Shown piece after piece: positions 61,117 through 64,000 of a stretch of DNA of 64,000 nt (position 1 is its first letter; each line of letters opens with the position of its first letter). Under the pieces are notes generated by a model that was given only the letters and a program-made list of their open reading frames with translations, was not told where the DNA came from and ran no database searches. Where the stretch lies: NCBI RefSeq assembly GCF_023155805.1, contig NZ_JAKNUW010000006.1, forward strand, positions 1 to 64,000, in the 5' to 3' direction. The stretch comes from Micrococcus lacusdianchii (lineage in GTDB: Bacteria; Actinomycetota; Actinomycetes; Actinomycetales; Micrococcaceae). The position numbers and the translations under genes were made by a program.

Positions 61117-61740
61117 GCCGCCGCTGCACCGCGCCCACGGCGCGCACCATGGCCCGCCGCGGCAGGGCGCGGGCCAGGACGGGCACGAACCGGTCGTCCG
61201 TGACGATCGACGGCGGCGGGACCTCGCGGTCCAGCGCCGCAAGGGCGGCCGCCACCACATGGTCCGGCGTGGCGGCGCGGGGGCGCCGCGTGGTGCCGTC
61301 CGGGTCCGCGACGTCGAAGAACTCCGTGTCCGTGCTGGACGGGGACACGCACAGCACCCGCAGGCCGCTCCCCCGCTGCTCCTCCCACAGGGCCTCCGTG
61401 AAGCTGAGCACGAAGGCCTTGGCCGCGGCATACACGGCCATCCGCGGCGTCGCCTGGTAGGCCAGCACGCTCGCCACGTTCACGAGGAATCCGCTCGGGG
61501 TGGCGGCGATCAGGTCCGGCAGGAACGCGTGGCTGAGGTCGACGACGGCGGCCACGTCCAGCGCGATCATCGCCTGCCGCCGGTCCGGGTCGGACTCCGG
61601 GAACAGTCCGGACGCGCCGAACCCGGCATTGTTCACCAGCCCGTGACGCGGAGGCCACGGGCGGCGAACGCCCGTGCGAACGCGGCGCCGATGCCGGAGC
61701 TCGCCCCGGTCACCACCACGGTGTGCCCGGTCAGGTCCAT
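61097..61740 (-). pseudogene. Short-chain dehydrogenase broken by internal deletion and frameshift
   Basis: The minus strand starts at ATG 61740 with MDLTGHTVVVTGASSGIGAA and FARAFAARGLRVTG, the Rossmann motif TGxxxGIG of SDR enzymes, then stops. In the next frame it resumes LVNNAGFGASGLFPESDPDR (NNAG motif) and continues through YAAAKAF (YxxxK active site) to 61097. About 50 residues between the two pieces (second beta strand to the NNAG strand) are missing and the frame is shifted at about 61635-61650. The catalytic half remains open but lacks the cofactor site. It overlaps the hydrolase stop by ten bases. Confidence 0.85.
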
Positions 61741-63197
61741 GCGGCGCCCCGGCGGGCCAGGTAGTCCTCCTCCGGCCAGCTGCTGACGCCGGTGACGCGC
61801 ATCCGGGTGACCCGGCCGTCGTCGTCGAGCTCGAAGGGGATCCGCTCCCCCGAGGTGCCGAAGCCGTCCGTGTCCTCCACGCGCAGCGTGGTCGCGTCGA
61901 GGGCGCGCAGCTCCTCGGCCGCGTCCAGGGGACCCGGGGTGGTGGGATCCAGCTTCACGAGCCGGCCGCCCTCGGCCACGATGTCCGTCTCCCCCCACAG
62001 GCAGTGGTACCGGCCGGTGAGGCGCCGCAGGTCCTGCTCGGTGACGCCGTCGGGCAGCGCCTGCCAATCCGCCGCGGGCCGGGTGAGCAGGTCGATCAGC
62101 TGCACCAGGCCCACCGCGAGCGCATCCGCGGGTCCGTCCACCGCGTTGGTGAGCACGCACACCGTGAGCGCCGTGTCCGGGTCCACGAGGGTGCGGGTGA
62201 TCTGGCCCGGGAAGCCCCCGGAGTGGCCCACCAGGCGCCGCTCCCCCACCGTGACGCCGATCAGGCCGAGGCCGTAGGTGCCCGTGCCGGACCCCCGCGG
62301 GAAGCTCGCCTCGGCCCGATGCATCAGGCGCAGAGTGCGATCGGTGAGGAGCCCGCCCTGGCCCAGGGCGAGGGAGGCGAAGAACCGGCTGAGGTCCTCG
62401 GCCGTGGACACGAACCCGGTGGCCGCGGCGAGGGCGCCGGTGGTCGGGTTGCCGACGGTGACGCGGACGCGGTCCCGCCCGTGCGGGCGGGAATGCCCGG
62501 TGACGAGGCGCGGGGCGGCGGTGGCGTCGTCGTCCGCTGCGCCGTCCGTGGCCGCGGCGAGCTCAGGGCTGGTCCGCGCCAGGCCGAGCGGCTCGAGCAC
62601 CGCGGTGCTCACGTGGGAGACGGATTCGGAGCCGGTGAGGCGCTCGATGATCGCGCCCAGGACGCCGTAGCCGACGTTGGAGTACTTGAAGTGCTCCCGC
62701 GGGGCGCACGTGGCGCCGTGCTCGGCCACCAGCTCGCGGAGCGCCTCGGCATCCGGGAAGGGCTGGTCCAGCTGCCAGAAGTCGGCGTCCACGCCGTCGC
62801 GGATCGCGCCGGAGGTGTGGCTGAGCAATTCGCGGACGGTGGCCTCGGCCAACGGGGTGCCCGCATAGTCCTCGAGCAGGTCGCCGACCGTGTCGTCCAG
62901 GCGGAGCCGACCCGCCTCCACCAGCTGCAGCACCGCGACCGCGGTGAAGGTCTTGGAATGGCTGGCCACCCGGAACAGGTGCTCGGTGGTGATCGCCTCC
63001 CCGGCCGCCTGGTTCGCCTCCCCGAACGCCTCGGAGAGGACCAGCGCGTCGCCCCGGCGGACGGCCGCCTGCGCGCCGGGCACCTGGCGCACCTCCACCT
63101 GGGTGGCGAGCCAGCGGCTCAGGTACGGGGCCAGCTCCCGCAGCTGAGCCAGGCTCGGACGGGCAGGCGCGCCCGGGGCAGATGTGGTCTGGGTCAT
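61731..63197 (-). CDS. Beta-lactamase-fold serine hydrolase
   Basis: The 488-residue protein belongs to the class C beta-lactamase/D-aminopeptidase superfamily: nucleophile motif VASHSKTF (SxxK), YSNVGYG (YxN) and GHSGGFPG (HSG). A C-terminal lipocalin-like or Pab87-type domain occupies the last 120 residues. No signal peptide is seen, so it is probably cytosolic and not a true beta-lactamase. TAGGCT seven bases upstream fixes ATG 63197. Confidence 0.9.
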   Translation of the reverse strand: MTQTTSAPGAPARPSLAQLRELAPYLSRWLATQVEVRQVPGAQAAVRRGDALVLSEAFGEANQAAGEAITTEHLFRVASHSKTFTAVAVLQLVEAGRLRLDDTVGDLLEDYAGTPLAEATVRELLSHTSGAIRDGVDADFWQLDQPFPDAEALRELVAEHGATCAPREHFKYSNVGYGVLGAIIERLTGSESVSHVSTAVLEPLGLARTSPELAAATDGAADDDATAAPRLVTGHSRPHGRDRVRVTVGNPTTGALAAATGFVSTAEDLSRFFASLALGQGGLLTDRTLRLMHRAEASFPRGSGTGTYGLGLIGVTVGERRLVGHSGGFPGQITRTLVDPDTALTVCVLTNAVDGPADALAVGLVQLIDLLTRPAADWQALPDGVTEQDLRRLTGRYHCLWGETDIVAEGGRLVKLDPTTPGPLDAAEELRALDATTLRVEDTDGFGTSGERIPFELDDDGRVTRMRVTGVSSWPEEDYLARRGAAWT

Positions 63198-63204
63198 GGC
63201 CGCC

Positions 63205-63210
63205 AGCCTA
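63205..63210 (-). promoter_or_regulatory. -10 box of a leaderless promoter, serine hydrolase
   Basis: TAGGCT on the minus strand ends seven bases before the ATG at 63197. Confidence 0.6.
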
Positions 63211-63222
63211 GGCCGCGGCGGG

Positions 63223-63228
63223 CACAAT
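63223..63228 (+). promoter_or_regulatory. -10 box of a leaderless promoter, leader ORF and arfB
   Basis: CACAAT ends seven bases before the ATG of the 19-codon leader ORF at 63236, the same spacing as in the other leaderless genes. Confidence 0.5.
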
Positions 63229-63235
63229 GGGGCCC

Positions 63236-63295
63236 ATGGCCCTGCAGCAGAGCACCGACCCCCAGGCCGCCACGCGGGACGGCCGGGATGGCTGA
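63236..63295 (+). CDS. 19-residue leader peptide overlapping arfB
   Basis: This short frame, MALQQSTDPQAATRDGRDG, starts at the point where a leaderless mRNA would begin and its stop codon TGA (63293-63295) overlaps the arfB start region (ATG 63288). Translation of it would deliver ribosomes to the arfB start, which has only a weak site (GGCCGGG). Whether it is translated is inference from spacing. Confidence 0.4.
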   Translation: MALQQSTDPQAATRDGRDG

Positions 63296-63737
63296 CCTGG
63301 GCGATCTGCGCGTACCCCCCGGCCCCGGTGCGCCGCGGGGCCTGGTGGTCCCCGCCGTCGAGCTCATCGAGCGGTTCTCCCACGCCTCCGGTCCCGGCGG
63401 CCAGGGCGTCAACACCGCCGACTCCCGCGTGCAGCTCAGCCTGGACCTGGGCACGACGACGGCGCTCACCGACGCCCAGCGCGCCCGCGCCCTGGCCGTC
63501 CTCGCCCCGCGCCTGGCCGGGACCGTGCTGCGGGTCGACTCCGCCGAGCACCGCGCCCAGCGACGCAACCGGGTGGCGGCCCGCGAGCGTCTGGCCGCGC
63601 TGCTGCGGGAGGCGCTGGCGCCGGAGGTCCCGCGGCGGGCCACGAAGCCCACCCGCGGCTCGCAGCGCCGCCGGCTGCAGGCCAAGCGGCAGCGGTCCGA
63701 GGTCAAACAGGCCCGGCGCCGGCCGGGACGGGACTGA
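63288..63737 (+). CDS. arfB: ArfB/YaeJ-type peptidyl-tRNA hydrolase for stalled ribosomes
   Basis: The 149-residue protein has the release-factor catalytic GGQ in HASGPGGQGVNTADSRVQL and a Lys/Arg-rich C-terminal tail (RRATKPTRGSQRRRLQAKRQ) that enters the empty mRNA channel in ArfB homologues. It frees peptides from ribosomes stalled without a stop codon. Length fits the family (about 140). A 19-codon leader ORF overlaps its start. Confidence 0.93.
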   Translation: MADLGDLRVPPGPGAPRGLVVPAVELIERFSHASGPGGQGVNTADSRVQLSLDLGTTTALTDAQRARALAVLAPRLAGTVLRVDSAEHRAQRRNRVAARERLAALLREALAPEVPRRATKPTRGSQRRRLQAKRQRSEVKQARRRPGRD

Positions 63738-63756
63738 GCGCTCCGGGCCGCGAGCC

Positions 63757-63822
63757 GAGTGTCGTGTTCCGGGCGGAATGCGCCCAGAATCCGCGCGGCA
63801 TTCCGCCCGGAAGAGCACACTC
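63757..63822. repeat. Palindrome C after arfB
   Basis: Perfect 15-base inner arms (63767-63781 and 63798-63812, TTCCGGGCGGAATGC) and matching outer hexamers (GAGTGT at 63757, ACACTC at 63817) form a 66-base imperfect palindrome between the convergent arfB and phnA genes. It is probably their terminator, though unusually long; its arms do not match palindromes A and B. Confidence 0.75.
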
Positions 63823-63878
63823 GCCCCGACGGCGACGAAGCCCGACGGCGATCGAGTCCGCCCTCCCGGGCGCGCCGG

Positions 63879-64000
63879 TCAGGCCCGCTTCACCACGGAG
63901 GACTTGAGGTACATCTGCCCCTGGCCGGGGACCTTCGCGCTGATGTCGTGCCCGTCCACGGGCGACTCCAGCAGACGGATCCCGCGCACCTTGGTGCCGG
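63879..64000 (-). CDS. phnA: PhnA/YjdM-family protein, C-terminal part
   Basis: The last 40 codons of a gene entering from the right edge read GTKVRGIRLLESPVDGHDIS and then AKVPGQGQMYLKSSVVKRA, matching the end of PhnA/YjdM proteins (GTKVKxIRL, HDIxxKIxGxGxMxLKSxFVKK). The N-terminal zinc ribbon lies outside the window. Despite the old name, no role in phosphonate use is established. Confidence 0.75.
   Translation of the reverse strand, partial: GTKVRGIRLLESPVDGHDISAKVPGQGQMYLKSSVVKRA

Noticed and set aside
61731-63197. An antibiotic-resistance beta-lactamase
   Set aside because: The fold motifs fit, but there is no signal peptide and the long C-terminal domain fits peptidase or esterase relatives better.

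Overview
The window looks like chromosomal DNA of a very GC-rich actinobacterium, most likely Micrococcus (M. luteus type) or a close member of the Micrococcaceae. The evidence is the base composition (third codon positions almost always G or C), many GTG starts, 4-nt ATGA/GTGA gene overlaps, GC-rich perfect-stem terminators, and actinobacterial signature genes: DUF3117, TatB beside a zinc-finger anti-sigma protein, the gluABCD order, nrtR-nadA-nadC, and typA-fdxA-dapC. I see no rRNA, tRNA, CRISPR array, insertion sequence, phage gene or origin. No gene-free stretch exceeds 300 bases; the longest (8639-8867, 16786-16989, 47849-48025) hold promoters and one palindrome.

Layout. 1-9600: tail of a low-complexity Arg/Glu-rich protein, a PHP phosphoesterase, a Xaa-Pro aminopeptidase, a general stress protein, a soluble MgtE/CBS protein, a DUF1003 protein, an Mrp ATPase, TatB, an anti-sigma factor and an O-methyltransferase. 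9600-11040: DUF3117, a DivIVA-like protein and a LOG-family protein. 11130-14541: glutamate ABC importer gluABCD. 14613-21040: lysine/diaminopimelate genes dapE, dapD and dapC, a nuclease-like gene bracketed by palindromes, citrate synthase and ferredoxin. 21037-30306: BipA GTPase and an oligopeptide ABC importer. 30396-32594: a decayed HTTM gene and an FAD oxidoreductase. 32707-39044: ZIP transporter, HtrA protease, a deleted tpx gene, patatin, PACE and DUF808 membrane proteins, a DUF429 remnant and an alpha/beta hydrolase. 39122-43282: NAD cluster nrtR-nadA-nadC-cysteine desulfurase. 43307-51092: PhoD phosphatase, cytochrome P450, sugar porter, cation symporter and a family-A polymerase. 51133-58767: double GNAT, DUF421, DUF2254-MscS-DUF3253, FAD oxidoreductase, a TPP enzyme and a small membrane protein. 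58812-64000: AlkB, PnuC, methyltransferase, broken SDR, serine hydrolase, ArfB and the end of PhnA.

Three things stand out. First, at least fifteen genes have a TANNNT-like -10 box ending 6-7 nt before the start codon, which implies leaderless mRNAs and fixes several starts. Second, four genes (tpx, HTTM, DUF429, SDR) are recognisable but carry internal deletions or frameshifts, and phoD looks one C short in its Tat signal; this is ongoing gene decay. Third, expected partners are missing: no sigma factor beside its anti-sigma protein and no nadB in the NAD operon.

I did not find a convincing new defence or mobile system. The best candidates for something undescribed are the palindrome pair around the nuclease-like gene, tandem candidate NrtR operators, a 19-residue leader ORF in front of arfB, and a typA promoter lying in the loop of a terminator.
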